A DNA stretch of 64,000 nt from Paraburkholderia bannensis (GCF_014200455.1 NZ_JACHBW010000005.1:248001-312000), one strand, 5' to 3'; shown: positions 7,521 to 16,874, counted from the first letter of the stretch. Program-made: numbers and translations. Notes: a model not told the origin generated them from the sequence alone.

Positions 7521-9944
7521 CTATTCGAACGTAATGAATTGTGCCGACGACCACACCTTGCTGTCGTCGCGCTGCCGCCCGAAGAAATACACCGGCCGGT
7601 AGCCGAACGGCGCATTTTTCGCCTCGATTTCAAGACTGCCTTCGAGATCGACCGGCAAGGGCTTGTCCGTCAGCCGCTCGACAGCGACGAACAGTTCCGT
7701 GCCACCCAGCGCATGGGTAGCGCTGCCTTGCGCGAGCAGATCCGCGCCGCGAATCTCGAAACGGAACGTGGGCGCATGGGCGAACGGATTGCCCGCCAGT
7801 GGATCGCCCACCTTCACGAAACCGTCGATGGTGCCCTCGATCACAATCGTCGCCGCCGCCAGATTGCTCACGTCGATGTCGATGCTGTCGGCGTCGCCAT
7901 AGGTGTCGCTGCTGAACTCGATATCGGTGGCGCCGGTGCGCCACGCCGATTCCTCGGCGTGCTCGAAGCCGTGCGAGCCGAAGTTGTGAATCGTGCCGTT
8001 GAGAATGCGGATCCGGCCGCGCCACGCCGCCCAGCGATAGCGGTCGCGAATACGCGCGCCGCCCCAACGCACGCGGATCAGTCGGTCGGCAAAGCCCAAT
8101 TCCTCATGCAGATTGCGCTCCCAGATCAGACCGCTGTGGTCGTAGGCCGCGACGTATTCCCAGCCCGCATTGCCAAGCAAACGGTAATCGAGCGTGGCCG
8201 GTCCGCTGTGCGTGAAGGCATCGCCTTGCCGATGCGTGCCGCTGCGCACAAGCAGGGCGCTGTGCTCGCCGGTGGTGGCCCACGTATGGCGCGCGCGCAG
8301 CGCCTGCGCCACGCTGCGGCGGTCTAGCGAATCGGCCAGCACGCCGGTCAAGCCGCCATGCACGCCGAAAACCTGCACGCCCGGCGCGCCGCCGCCAGGG
8401 CGACCGCGATGCTCGTCACCGCTCGCCGCTACGCCAAGCCGATAACCGCGAGCAATCACGTCCTGATAGAGCCAGCCGAAGTGGCCCCACGTCGAGGCGA
8501 TTTCAACCAGCCGTTCAAGCTCAGGATGATGCCAGTCCGGAATGTAGCGGCGGCCCCCCACGTGCGGCATGACTAGGTGATGTTCGGCGTCGTCCGCATA
8601 GGCGTCCCACAATTCTTCGACGGGCCAGCGGCCGAGCTCGACGGCATGGCCCTTCATGTCCTCGTTCCACACCAGCGTGCGGTTGTGTTCGCCGCGTGCG
8701 TTGTAGGGGAAGCCGGGCCGCTCGTCGCCCAGAAACACCACGTTGTGATCGCCGCCCGCGGTCGAACTGCCGCACCATTCCTGCACGGGGTAGACGACGA
8801 AACGCCCCGGCTGGTTGAACTGCTCGACGGCTTCGACGCCGAGTTGCCAGTTCGCATCGGTGATCTGAAAGTCGTTGGCGGTATAGCCGAGGATATCGAT
8901 GCCGCCGATGTCACGCGCGTATTGCGCGTTATACGCCGGGCTGTTGGTGCCCACCGTGTCGTGGGCGTGTACGTGCAGGTCGGCGTAGAGCGCGCGCCGC
9001 GCGGGCAAGGCGGCGTCGACGGTAAGCCAGGCTTGCGCGGCGCGGATGCCGCCATGCGCGGGCACATCGGCGATAACCTTCAGGCTGCCGCGATCGGTCG
9101 GCAGATCGTCGAGCGCGAGCGTCGCGAAACCTTGTGCCGGAACCGCAAAGTCGCGCCGATATACCGCCTCGCCGCTTTCATCATGCGCGATCACGCGCGC
9201 CAGCAAGGGCGGTGTACGCGTGTCTGCGCCCAGATCGCGGCACGCGTTGCCCCAGCGATCCTGCAGCACGAGCCGGAACGGCGCGCGCTCGCCGGGCCGC
9301 ACGAAGCGCGGACCGTTGAGCAGCACATCGGTGGGCGCGCCCGCCTGAATGTCGATCGAGATATCGCCCGGCACGGCCACGAAGCGCGAGGTGCCCAGCG
9401 GATCGACATAGAGGCGAAAGCGGAAATTGTCTTCGGCAAAGGTCTGGACGCGGGTGCCCGGGCCTTGCCGACGGTCGCCCAGACGGATCACGATATGGTC
9501 GCCCGCATTCAGATAACCATCGACGACATCGACGATCACGGCCTTCTGATAGGGCCGCTCGTGGCCCTTCTGGTCGAAGCGTACATTGAGCGCCTGCACC
9601 GTCGCCGGGCTCTGACCCGCGACGAGCGGCGCAGCGTGATACTCCGCGCTGATGTAGTTCGCGGCGCGCGGGTCGCTGGTCTGGAACAGCGCCCAGTCGG
9701 AGTAGAACTTGAACGTCGCCTTGAGCCATCCACCATCGGCGATACCCGACGACCCCACTTCGTAGTCGAGCACGACCTCGGCCCAGTCGCCCGCTTCGAG
9801 GCGCGAGACGTTGCAGCGCACGCTGCCCGCGAAGGGCCGCTGTTTGAGTTGTTCATAGAGGCCCGCAGGGGCGACATGTGCGCCCAGGCGTTCGCGCAGG
9901 GCGCGCGCGCGGGCATGCAGATCGGGTTGATTCGCTTCGCTCAT
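7521..9944 (-). CDS. DUF3604 (PHP-like metal-dependent hydrolase) protein
   Basis: An 807-residue protein in two parts: an N-terminal half of beta-rich character (about 1-310) and a C-terminal half with PHP-like metal motifs. The latter start with YADLHVHAHDT (His324, His326, His328) and include EWCG, GGDHNVVFLGDE, MPHVGG and ASGDEHRG, the set typical of DUF3604 proteins. There is no signal peptide, so it is probably cytoplasmic. Family members have no firmly assigned reaction that I can name; metal-dependent phosphoester or similar hydrolysis is inference. It lies 58 bases downstream of an SLC13 transporter gene on the same strand, so the two probably form an operon in which the transported anion is the likely substrate source. 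Confidence 0.72.
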   Translation of the reverse strand: MSEANQPDLHARARALRERLGAHVAPAGLYEQLKQRPFAGSVRCNVSRLEAGDWAEVVLDYEVGSSGIADGGWLKATFKFYSDWALFQTSDPRAANYISAEYHAAPLVAGQSPATVQALNVRFDQKGHERPYQKAVIVDVVDGYLNAGDHIVIRLGDRRQGPGTRVQTFAEDNFRFRLYVDPLGTSRFVAVPGDISIDIQAGAPTDVLLNGPRFVRPGERAPFRLVLQDRWGNACRDLGADTRTPPLLARVIAHDESGEAVYRRDFAVPAQGFATLALDDLPTDRGSLKVIADVPAHGGIRAAQAWLTVDAALPARRALYADLHVHAHDTVGTNSPAYNAQYARDIGGIDILGYTANDFQITDANWQLGVEAVEQFNQPGRFVVYPVQEWCGSSTAGGDHNVVFLGDERPGFPYNARGEHNRTLVWNEDMKGHAVELGRWPVEELWDAYADDAEHHLVMPHVGGRRYIPDWHHPELERLVEIASTWGHFGWLYQDVIARGYRLGVAASGDEHRGRPGGGAPGVQVFGVHGGLTGVLADSLDRRSVAQALRARHTWATTGEHSALLVRSGTHRQGDAFTHSGPATLDYRLLGNAGWEYVAAYDHSGLIWERNLHEELGFADRLIRVRWGGARIRDRYRWAAWRGRIRILNGTIHNFGSHGFEHAEESAWRTGATDIEFSSDTYGDADSIDIDVSNLAAATIVIEGTIDGFVKVGDPLAGNPFAHAPTFRFEIRGADLLAQGSATHALGGTELFVAVERLTDKPLPVDLEGSLEIEAKNAPFGYRPVYFFGRQRDDSKVWSSAQFITFE

Positions 9945-10002
9945 GATGGATCGAGATATTCGGGAATACGGGAATAAGGGAGACAGGGAAAGCAGCGCGC
10001 GC

Positions 10003-11541
10003 TCAATGCGCGAACGGCCACGCTGCGCTTGCGTCCCAAACGGGCACGCCCATGAACGCGTACCACGGCGCGATCACGCAAAGCCCGTAGAAAATCGCGA
10101 TCAACACGGACACCACGCCGACCTTCGCGTAATCGGCGGTCGTGAATGCGCCGCTGCTATAGGCGATCACGCCGGCCGTGATCTGCGTTGGCAGCAGATA
10201 GGCGAAGCTGTCGGTATCGCTGATCAGCATGGTGAAGGCCACCGGATGCAGGCCCAGACGCGTCGCGAGGGCGAGTGCGATCGGCGCGATCATGGTCACG
10301 GCCGCCACATTCGACAGCATGCCGATACGGATGAGGTGGGTGCCGAGCATCACGATGCCGATGGCGAGCCACCAGCCGTGGCCATGTGCGACGAAATAGA
10401 TATGATCCGCCGCCCACTGCGCGAGTCCCGACGAACTGATCGCCGAAGACAACGAGAGCGCGCCCGCCAGAAGGAACAGCGTGCCCCAGATCGTGCGCTG
10501 CTCGACCTCGGCCCAGCCGAAGCGCAGCAGGCCCGGCGCGAACAGCACCGCCAGCGCGATCAGCGCCACGATTTCCGACGACAGATGATGGAGCGGCTCC
10601 GTCGCCCAGAGAATCGCCACGGCGGCGAACAGCGCGAGCACCGTCCAGTCGTTGCCCGAGGCCGGCGGCAGCGCGCGGCGCATCGACGTGATGGCGGCGC
10701 GGCCACCGGGAATCTGCACGGCGCGCGAGCGGAAATAGTATTGAACCCAGCACTGCGTGATCGCGAACATGCCCAGATACGGCCACTGCAGCTTGAACCA
10801 CGTGAAGTACGAAATGCGGATGCCAAGCTGCTTTTCGAGCAGGCCGGACACCACCATGTTCGGCAGATGCGCAGTGAGAATGCACATGCCGCTGATCATC
10901 GCGCCATAGACCAGCGACTGGATCACGATGGCCTTTTTCGCGGCCTGCTCGCGCGATGAAGCGCCGAACAGCTTGACGATGCCGTTGGTCACCGGCAACA
11001 AGGCAGCGGAGCGTGCATTCGCGGCGGGCACGACCATCGCCATCAGGAAGTTGACTGCGAACATGGCCCAGATCACGCCATTGGCGGTGCGCACCTTGAG
11101 ACGGTCGAGCAGCGCCAGCGCAATGCGGCGATCCAGCCCGCTCGCCTGCATGATCGCCGAGAACAGGAACGCGGCGAGACACAGAAACACCACCGGCGCG
11201 GCGAAACCGCTGGCGGCCTTGGGAAAATTCGGGCTGGCGTGCGAGAGCACCAGCAGCATCGGCAGCAGAATGCCGCTCACGCCGACGGGAATCGCCTCGG
11301 TCACCCAGACGATCGCCACCCACGCAACGACGGCGAGGGTGGCGTGGCCGGCGGCGTTCAAACCGGCTGGCGTCGGTAGCAGCCACGCAACCGCGAAGAA
11401 AGCGATCCACGCGGCCACGAAGCCAAGACGCGCACGCAGCAAGGCACCGCTGCCGCGCGGGCCGGCGTGCCGGTCGGCTTGCATCAGGCCCGCGTGCAAG
11501 GGGCGCTCAAGTGGCGGGGCATCGAGGGTTTTATCTGTCAC
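10003..11541 (-). CDS. SLC13/DASS family anion transporter
   Basis: Inner-membrane transporter of 512 residues with 11-14 hydrophobic segments. Family blocks seen are VWVTEAIPVGVSGILLPMLL near residue 80, the substrate-site-like VPAANARSAALLPVTNGI and the repeat-2 counterpart MLSNVAAVTMIAPIALAL, followed by LISDTDSFAYLLPTQ. Relatives move dicarboxylates, tricarboxylates or sulfate with sodium, or exchange dicarboxylates. It is first in a leftward operon with the DUF3604 gene and is divergent from a GntR regulator whose probable operator lies in the shared promoter region. The substrate is not readable from sequence. Confidence 0.85.
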   Translation of the reverse strand: MTDKTLDAPPLERPLHAGLMQADRHAGPRGSGALLRARLGFVAAWIAFFAVAWLLPTPAGLNAAGHATLAVVAWVAIVWVTEAIPVGVSGILLPMLLVLSHASPNFPKAASGFAAPVVFLCLAAFLFSAIMQASGLDRRIALALLDRLKVRTANGVIWAMFAVNFLMAMVVPAANARSAALLPVTNGIVKLFGASSREQAAKKAIVIQSLVYGAMISGMCILTAHLPNMVVSGLLEKQLGIRISYFTWFKLQWPYLGMFAITQCWVQYYFRSRAVQIPGGRAAITSMRRALPPASGNDWTVLALFAAVAILWATEPLHHLSSEIVALIALAVLFAPGLLRFGWAEVEQRTIWGTLFLLAGALSLSSAISSSGLAQWAADHIYFVAHGHGWWLAIGIVMLGTHLIRIGMLSNVAAVTMIAPIALALATRLGLHPVAFTMLISDTDSFAYLLPTQITAGVIAYSSGAFTTADYAKVGVVSVLIAIFYGLCVIAPWYAFMGVPVWDASAAWPFAH

Positions 11542-11616
11542 TGTTATGCTTCCGGGCGGTCTTGCTGGGGTGGGCGACGCGAGCCGAGGGGCGGCTCGGG
11601 GTCGTTCTGGGTGGCA

Positions 11617-11632
11617 TAATACGTATTAATAC
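11617..11632. promoter_or_regulatory. Overlapping palindromes, probable GntR operator
   Basis: TAATACGTATTA (11617-11628) and GTATTAATAC (11623-11632) are two overlapping perfect palindromes in the gap between the divergent SLC13 and GntR genes. GntR-family operators generally follow a GT...AC dyad, which GTATTAATAC satisfies. Position and symmetry suggest autoregulation and control of the transporter operon. Confidence 0.5.
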
Positions 11633-11722
11633 AAGTTGAGCCATCCAATTGCTTTTCATATCGATATCGCGAAATGCGCAGAGGGCGCAGAGGGCGCGGT
11701 GCCGGTGCAACGAGGAACATTG

Positions 11723-12463
11723 ATGACGTTGGTGCGAGACGACGTGACGTCGCTCTATGAGCAGATTGCGACGACGCTGGAGCAGGAAATCGGGCAAGGG
11801 GTTTATGCACCGAGCGGCAAGCTGCCATCGGAAGCCGAACTGAGCGAACGCTTTGGCGTGAGCCGGGTGACGGTGCGCCTTGCGGTGGGCAAGCTCGTCG
11901 ACGCGCGGGTGGTCGAGCGCAAGCAGGGCAAGGGCACGTTCGCGAAGCCATCACGCCTGCAGCATCGGCTCGATGTGCTGCGCGGCTTCTACGATTCGCT
12001 GGCCGCGCAAGGCGCGCGGGCGAGCATGCAACTGCTCAGTATGGAAATGTGCGCGGTGCCGCCGGGGTTGCGCGAGGTTTTTCCCGCTGAGGTCACGCGC
12101 TGTGTCTATGTCGAGCGCCTGCATCGCGTCGATGACGTGCCGGTGGCGTTGGCGCAGACCTGCATGCTGCCGGAAGCCAGCGTGATTTCACGCGAAGAGG
12201 CACAGACCTTGCCGTCTTACGAGATGCTGGAGAAACTCGACGGCTGGCACATCGTCGACGCGGATATGTCGATCACGGCGGTGGCCGCGTCGCGCGAGAT
12301 CGCGAAGTATCTCGATGTGGCCACGCATGCGCCATTGCTGGTGCTCAGGCGTACCTCGCGGCTCGCGGACGGCCGCGTGTGTGAATCCACGGTCTTTCAC
12401 ATCCGTCCGGAGCGTTTCGATCTGGTTACGCGCAGTGGGTTGGAGGCGCGGGTGGTGGGCTAG
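11723..12463 (+). CDS. GntR family transcriptional regulator (HutC/UTRA type)
   Basis: DNA-binding regulator of 246 residues. An N-terminal winged helix (TSLYEQIATTLEQEI, then SEAELSERFGVSRVTVRLAV) is followed by a UTRA-type effector domain from about residue 90, with RLHRVDDVPVALAQTCML and the closing LVLRRTSRLADGRVCESTV. The start ATG 11723 has GAGGA six bases upstream; the frame's open extension to TTG 11636 is not needed. It is divergent from the SLC13 operon and likely senses its substrate or a product. Confidence 0.87.
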   Translation: MTLVRDDVTSLYEQIATTLEQEIGQGVYAPSGKLPSEAELSERFGVSRVTVRLAVGKLVDARVVERKQGKGTFAKPSRLQHRLDVLRGFYDSLAAQGARASMQLLSMEMCAVPPGLREVFPAEVTRCVYVERLHRVDDVPVALAQTCMLPEASVISREEAQTLPSYEMLEKLDGWHIVDADMSITAVAASREIAKYLDVATHAPLLVLRRTSRLADGRVCESTVFHIRPERFDLVTRSGLEARVVG

Positions 12464-12840
12464 CAGAAAGCGAAATTCCTGAGCGCGGAAGGGCCTTGCA
12501 GGCGTACGAGTCAATCGCGAATATCACACAGGGCGCAACGCGAACGCCGAGGCTGTGCTTGCCAATGTGGTGGCCTATGGAAGGGCGCTCGAAGCCTTGC
12601 GGGTCCCTGTCGATCTGCGCGCCGCGGCGGACGCGGTGGCGCACGCGTACGAACAAAGCCCGTCCGACGGTGGGGAAGGTCTGCCATCGTGAGTCGCGGC
12701 CGTGCCGCACATCGTCATGACGAACTGATGTCAGCAGTGATTTGCTAACGCAAAAGCCTTCGTTGGCGGCGCGCGTCGCGCGCACTAGCATGCAAGCGTG
12801 GCGGACGATTGTGTCCGCGATTGTCTTTACGGAGACATGC
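12464..12840. other. Intergenic region, 377 bases, with a possible coding remnant
   Basis: An open frame at 12483-12692 reads NAEAVLANVVAYGRALEALR and on to a TGA, with strong coding-like codon bias but no ATG and no family I recognise. It may be the decayed end of a lost gene. Nothing else is evident until the small gene at 12841, which has an ACGGAGA ribosome-binding site just upstream. Confidence 0.3.
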
Positions 12841-13056
12841 ATGCGATACAAGGGATACGAAGTGGAGCCGTCGGCCTATGCGTTGCCGAGCGGACTTTAC
12901 GCGGCGAATCTGACCATCGAAACGGCTTTGCCTGCTGCCGGGTCGTCGTTTTCGTTCGAAGCGCTCGACTACTTCTTCGAGGCCGATCATGCGATTGCGT
13001 ATGCGGCTCGCTGGGCGCGACTGTGGATCGATCAGCGCGCAAGGCCCGCGCAATGA
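12841..13056 (+). CDS. Small conserved-looking hypothetical protein
   Basis: A 71-residue protein beginning MRYKGYEVEPSAYALPSG and ending WARLWIDQRARPAQ. The pattern 'x-Y-K-G-Y-E-x-E-P ... F-E-A-L-D-Y-F ... A-R-W-A-R-x-W-I-D' resembles small uncharacterised proteins I recall from Burkholderia genomes, but no function is known to me. There is no signal peptide or membrane segment. ATG 12841 is supported by ACGGAGA a few bases upstream; a longer frame begins at 12742 but lacks a site. It stands alone, converging on the porin gene. Confidence 0.6.
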   Translation: MRYKGYEVEPSAYALPSGLYAANLTIETALPAAGSSFSFEALDYFFEADHAIAYAARWARLWIDQRARPAQ

Positions 13057-13125
13057 GCCGCAGACGAGCATCTCCGATGCCGTCCGCAGTGATTGCCCGC
13101 TGATCGCCGGAATGCGGGCTGGAAA

Positions 13126-14241
13126 TCAGAACAGGTGATGAATGCCGGACAGCACGACGATCTGCCGCTTCCCGGACGACGCACCGATGCCCAGCGTATC
13201 CGCGACCGCGCCGCCGCCTGCGGTTTCGTACATCAGATCCGCGTAGAGTTGCGTCGTTTTGGAGAGCGAATAGACATTCGCAAGGGTGGCCTGGGTCCAG
13301 CGCTTGCCGTCCAGCCAGGCCGACCACGCGCCCACGGCCACTTCCTCGGCGGGGGTTACGCGCAGGTTCAGGCCGCCATCCACACTGCGGAAGTGGTCTG
13401 CGCCACCGGCTGAGGCAATGCGCACATCGGTGCCCAGCAGGTGCACCGTCAGCTTGCCGAATTGATACGAACCGCCCACGCCTGCGTCGCGTACTCGCGA
13501 TGCGAGAAAGGTCGCCCCGGCGGGCAGCGTCCGCTCCTGGAACGATGTGAGGCCGAGGGCCGTGGCCAGCGGCAGCAGCCGGTCGTTGTACTCGGACCAG
13601 ACGCCCACGAGCTTGAGCGGCCCGCGCGTATAGTTGGCCCCGAAACTGAGGGTGCGTCCCGAGGTATTGCTGGCCGCCGCGCCCGGGAAACCATAGAGCG
13701 CGCCCAGCGTCAGGCCGTAAAACGGCGCGCTTTTCCACTTCACCACATTCGATAGCTGCACGGGCAAGGTGCTGCCCAGTCCGTCGAGGTTGCCGGGATG
13801 GAACGCGGAAAAATCGCCGAGAACTTGCCCGGTTGAAACGGAGCCGAGCCAGTCGAAATTCCAGTCCGTCTGCCGGCCCAGCGTCACGGTGCCCGCAGCC
13901 GGGTCGGACAGACCGACATACGCTTGCCGATTGAAGAACGACGTGCTGCTGGCGGACGCGCCCGTGGTGGTGACGAAGCCGCTTTCGAGCCGGAAAAGGG
14001 CGCTGCGTCCCGCACCCAGATCTTCGACGCCGATCAGGCCGAACCGATCGGCCTGCAGCGTGCCCTGTTCCGCGATGAAAGCGCTCGAACCATGCAGGTT
14101 GCTGACATAGCCAACGCCGGCATCGAGACTGCCGTACAGCGTGACGCTGCTTTGCGCACGGGCTGCGGACGAAGCCGTGCCGCAAGCGACCCCCAAAGCG
14201 CACGCCGGTAACAGCGCACGCGCGAATAGGCTGGTTTTCAT
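13126..14241 (-). CDS. Gram-negative porin (OmpC-like, Burkholderiales type)
   Basis: Outer-membrane trimeric beta-barrel porin of 371 residues. It has a cleavable signal peptide (start MKTSLFARALLPACALG, cut after ARA), then the family start QSSVTLYGSLDAGVGYVSN, RFGLIGVEDLGAG, ALFRLESGF and the terminal phenylalanine strand VVLSGIHHLF. The frame extends upstream to 14337 but the signal peptide fixes the start at ATG 14241. It lies 40 bases downstream of an NCS2 permease gene on the same strand, so outer- and inner-membrane uptake of the same solute is a reasonable inference. Confidence 0.88.
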   Translation of the reverse strand: MKTSLFARALLPACALGVACGTASSAARAQSSVTLYGSLDAGVGYVSNLHGSSAFIAEQGTLQADRFGLIGVEDLGAGRSALFRLESGFVTTTGASASSTSFFNRQAYVGLSDPAAGTVTLGRQTDWNFDWLGSVSTGQVLGDFSAFHPGNLDGLGSTLPVQLSNVVKWKSAPFYGLTLGALYGFPGAAASNTSGRTLSFGANYTRGPLKLVGVWSEYNDRLLPLATALGLTSFQERTLPAGATFLASRVRDAGVGGSYQFGKLTVHLLGTDVRIASAGGADHFRSVDGGLNLRVTPAEEVAVGAWSAWLDGKRWTQATLANVYSLSKTTQLYADLMYETAGGGAVADTLGIGASSGKRQIVVLSGIHHLF

Positions 14242-14281
14242 AAATATAGAGGAATACGTAATAAACAAAGGAAAAAAACGG

Positions 14282-15640
14282 CTAATGCGGTGCTGCGGCC
14301 TGCCCGGCCCTCTGGCGGCTCGCCACGAACACCGCATTCACGAGGATCGCGGCGAGCGTGCCGGCGGCCATGCCGTTGCCCAGCACCACCTGAAGCGGAA
14401 CCGGAAAGGCGCGATACAGATTGGGTACGAGGATCGGCAGCAGGCCCACCAGCAGCGCCGTCGCCAGCGTGTACTGGTTGCCGCGCGCAGCGAAATCGAC
14501 GCCCGCCAGCAACCGGATGCCCATCACGCCGATCATCGAAAAAACGATCAGGGCGGTGCCGCCCACCACGGGCGCGGGAATCGCACTGGCGATGCGCGCC
14601 AGGGGTACGAACAGCGCGATCAGCAGCAGGAGCACACCGGCGGCGGCGGTGACATGGCGCGAACGCACGCCGGTTGTCTGTACGACGCCGATGTTTTCCG
14701 CGCTCGTAATGATGAGCGAGGTGCCGAAGCAGGCGCCCAGCAGGGAGGTCAGGGCATCGGCGCGGATCGTGCGCGACACGTCGCGGCGAAAGTCGATCGG
14801 CTTGCCGCACGCTTCAGAGACCGCCACAGTCTGCGCCGCCGCTTCGGCCATCGAAACAACACTGAAGACCAGCAAGGGAACCGTGGCCACCCAGTCGAAG
14901 CGCGGCATGCCAAAGGGCATCCAGTGCGGATAAGTCAGCAGCATGAGCGGCGGCCCGGCGAACAGGCCGTCGATATGCATCGCGCCCGTGGCGAAGGCGA
15001 ACAGCGCCCCCGCCACCAGACCGGCAAAGACGGCCAGTCGCCCAGCCGTGCCGCGAAACACGCGTGCCACGATCAGCGTGGCCCCAATCGTTACCAGTGC
15101 GATCGTCAGTGATCGCGGGCTGGCGAAATCGGCGCTGCCGGGCTGGCCGACGACGATGCCCGCATAGATCTTGATGAGGTTGATGGACACCAATAGCAGC
15201 ATCACGCCCACCACGATGCGCGGGAAAAACCGCAGCGCACGCGTGAAAAAGGGCAAAGCAAGCCAGTAGAACAGGCTGGTGATCATGGCCGCGCCCGTGG
15301 CCGCGGGCAGCCCGGCCTGGCTTGCCGCGGCGGCGAACAGGAACACCGGTGCGCCGCCCGGCACCATCACGAACGGCAGCCGCGCGCCCACCGGCCCCAC
15401 GCCGATCGACTGGATCAGCGTGCCCACCCCGCACACGAAAAACGTCGAGCCGATCAGTTGCACGGTCAGAGCCGAGTCGAGGCCAAGCAACTTCGCCAGC
15501 AGGAAGACGGCGGTGATGGGCGAGGCCGCCATCGACAGCACGTGCTGGAGGCCGAACAGAACGAGTTTCCAGAAGGGCGGGCGGGCATCGACCGCGTGCG
15601 GGGATGCTGCGGCAGTGCCTGGGAGGCTGGCTTCGGCCAT
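14282..15640 (-). CDS. NCS2 family nucleobase/urate-type permease
   Basis: Inner-membrane permease of 452 residues with many hydrophobic helices. Family features are FGLQHVLSMAASPITAVFLL at the N-terminus, the EAAAQTVAVSEACGKP block (NCS2 helix 8 region), GTSLIITSAENIGVVQTTGVRSR and GGTALIVFSMIGVMGIRLL. Relatives import xanthine, urate or uracil with protons. ATG 15640 was chosen because AAGGGG lies nine bases upstream; that site abuts the alternative ATG 15649 and could not serve it. It is 14 bases downstream of the arylsulfotransferase-like gene, so the two are cotranscribed. Confidence 0.83.
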   Translation of the reverse strand: MAEASLPGTAAASPHAVDARPPFWKLVLFGLQHVLSMAASPITAVFLLAKLLGLDSALTVQLIGSTFFVCGVGTLIQSIGVGPVGARLPFVMVPGGAPVFLFAAAASQAGLPAATGAAMITSLFYWLALPFFTRALRFFPRIVVGVMLLLVSINLIKIYAGIVVGQPGSADFASPRSLTIALVTIGATLIVARVFRGTAGRLAVFAGLVAGALFAFATGAMHIDGLFAGPPLMLLTYPHWMPFGMPRFDWVATVPLLVFSVVSMAEAAAQTVAVSEACGKPIDFRRDVSRTIRADALTSLLGACFGTSLIITSAENIGVVQTTGVRSRHVTAAAGVLLLLIALFVPLARIASAIPAPVVGGTALIVFSMIGVMGIRLLAGVDFAARGNQYTLATALLVGLLPILVPNLYRAFPVPLQVVLGNGMAAGTLAAILVNAVFVASRQRAGQAAAPH

Positions 15641-15654
15641 GACGTTCATCCCCT

Positions 15655-16770
15655 TCAGACTTTGAGCCACGGCAACTGCTCGCGGCTGTAGCGGAAGGTC
15701 TGAAACACGCTGTTGAGCTGGCCCGGTCCGGTGCGGCGCGCGTCCTCGTCGGGATATTCGGCGAACCACGGAATGATGTATTCCCACACCACTTCGCCGG
15801 CGGGCGTGACCTCGAACAGACGGCCCGAGGCGGACTCCGTGATGTGGGTGTTGCCGTTCGGCAGGCGCTGGGCGTTGCCCATGAAGGGCGTGTAGAAGAG
15901 ATTGACGACATCGTCGGTATAGGACCAGACGACCTGGCCGCTCGACGGCTCGATTTCGACCACGCGCGAGAACGCCACGTGCGCGCCGTCCCGGAAGTTG
16001 CCGTTGTCGAAGGCGAGGATATGGCCGTTGGCGAGCGGCGTCGGCGCATGCTGGTGCGAGAGCACGTCCGGGCCGATATGCAGCGTGACGGCGCCGCTGT
16101 CGCGCTCGACGCCAATGATGCCCGAGGTGGTGCGCAGACTCATCAGCACGCGGCCCTGCGCGTCGATCCCCAGACCGTTGACGAGCGGCCAGTGGTAGCG
16201 ACCGAAGCCCGGGGCGATCGGAAAGTCCTCCGGCGCGAGATGCTCGCGCGCATGCCAGCTCCAGACGATCTCGCCGCGACGATTCACTTCACGGATCACG
16301 TCGGCATACATCGGCTCATTTTCCGTGTGAGACGTCCCGCCCGGCACGCGTCGCGCGAAGTCGTCGGACACGCGCTCGCACGCGGCATAGAGCAGGTTGC
16401 CGTTGGGCAGCCACAGCGCGTCGTGATGATGGTCGGGGTCTTCATGGCGCCAGACGATCTCGCCCTCGGGCGTGGCTTCGTAGAAGTCGCCGCCGTGCCA
16501 CATCGACCAGGGCGCGTAGCGCGCATCCGTTTGCGGATGATTGCCGTTATATCCAAGATTGCCATTGCTCAGGATCACGGCATGACGGCCCGGCCTGACC
16601 GGCATCTTCCATTGATGCGCGACGCGCCCTTCGATATCGACGAGATAGACGTTGCCCGCAGCGGTTTGAGGTGCAATGAGCGTAAAGCCGCCCGCGCTGC
16701 GAAGAGGATCGTGTGCGATGAGACCCACGCCACGCCGGCGCTGGGTAATCTGATCGACAGTGGTCGCCAT
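15655..16770 (-). CDS. Arylsulfotransferase (ASST)-like beta-propeller protein
   Basis: A 371-residue protein of the arylsulfotransferase family, recognised from repeated propeller blades with 'LPNGN'-type turns (HAVILSNGNLGYNGN, ALWLPNGNLLYAACE, PLANGHILAFDNGN, RLPNGNTHITES) and the C-terminal WEYIIPWF block. Classical AssT transfers sulfate between phenols in the periplasm via a catalytic His. This protein starts MATTVDQITQRRRG with no signal peptide, so it is predicted cytoplasmic, which is unusual. It is first in an operon with an NCS2 permease and a porin, and divergent from a LysR gene. GGAG lies seven bases before ATG 16770. A sensing or hydrolytic role is also possible. Confidence 0.7.
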   Translation of the reverse strand: MATTVDQITQRRRGVGLIAHDPLRSAGGFTLIAPQTAAGNVYLVDIEGRVAHQWKMPVRPGRHAVILSNGNLGYNGNHPQTDARYAPWSMWHGGDFYEATPEGEIVWRHEDPDHHHDALWLPNGNLLYAACERVSDDFARRVPGGTSHTENEPMYADVIREVNRRGEIVWSWHAREHLAPEDFPIAPGFGRYHWPLVNGLGIDAQGRVLMSLRTTSGIIGVERDSGAVTLHIGPDVLSHQHAPTPLANGHILAFDNGNFRDGAHVAFSRVVEIEPSSGQVVWSYTDDVVNLFYTPFMGNAQRLPNGNTHITESASGRLFEVTPAGEVVWEYIIPWFAEYPDEDARRTGPGQLNSVFQTFRYSREQLPWLKV

Positions 16771-16874
16771 GAGATGCTCCGTTAAGATGATGAAGCGAAA
16801 TCTAGGGGATCTGCGCGATCGGGAAAACTGGATTGTTCTAAACGGGGCGTTCAGAAAAATCTAACGGTAGACAA

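Noticed and set aside
8577..9977. 466-residue open frame on the plus strand
   Set aside because: Antisense to the DUF3604 gene; composition is typical of a high-GC shadow and it has no recognisable domain.
12483..12692. Small gene between the GntR gene and the 71-residue gene
   Set aside because: Codon bias is coding-like but there is no start codon with a ribosome-binding site and no family, so it is recorded only as a possible remnant.
12827..14203. 458-residue open frame on the minus strand
   Set aside because: Shares the strand but not the frame with the porin gene, which has a signal peptide and full porin motifs.
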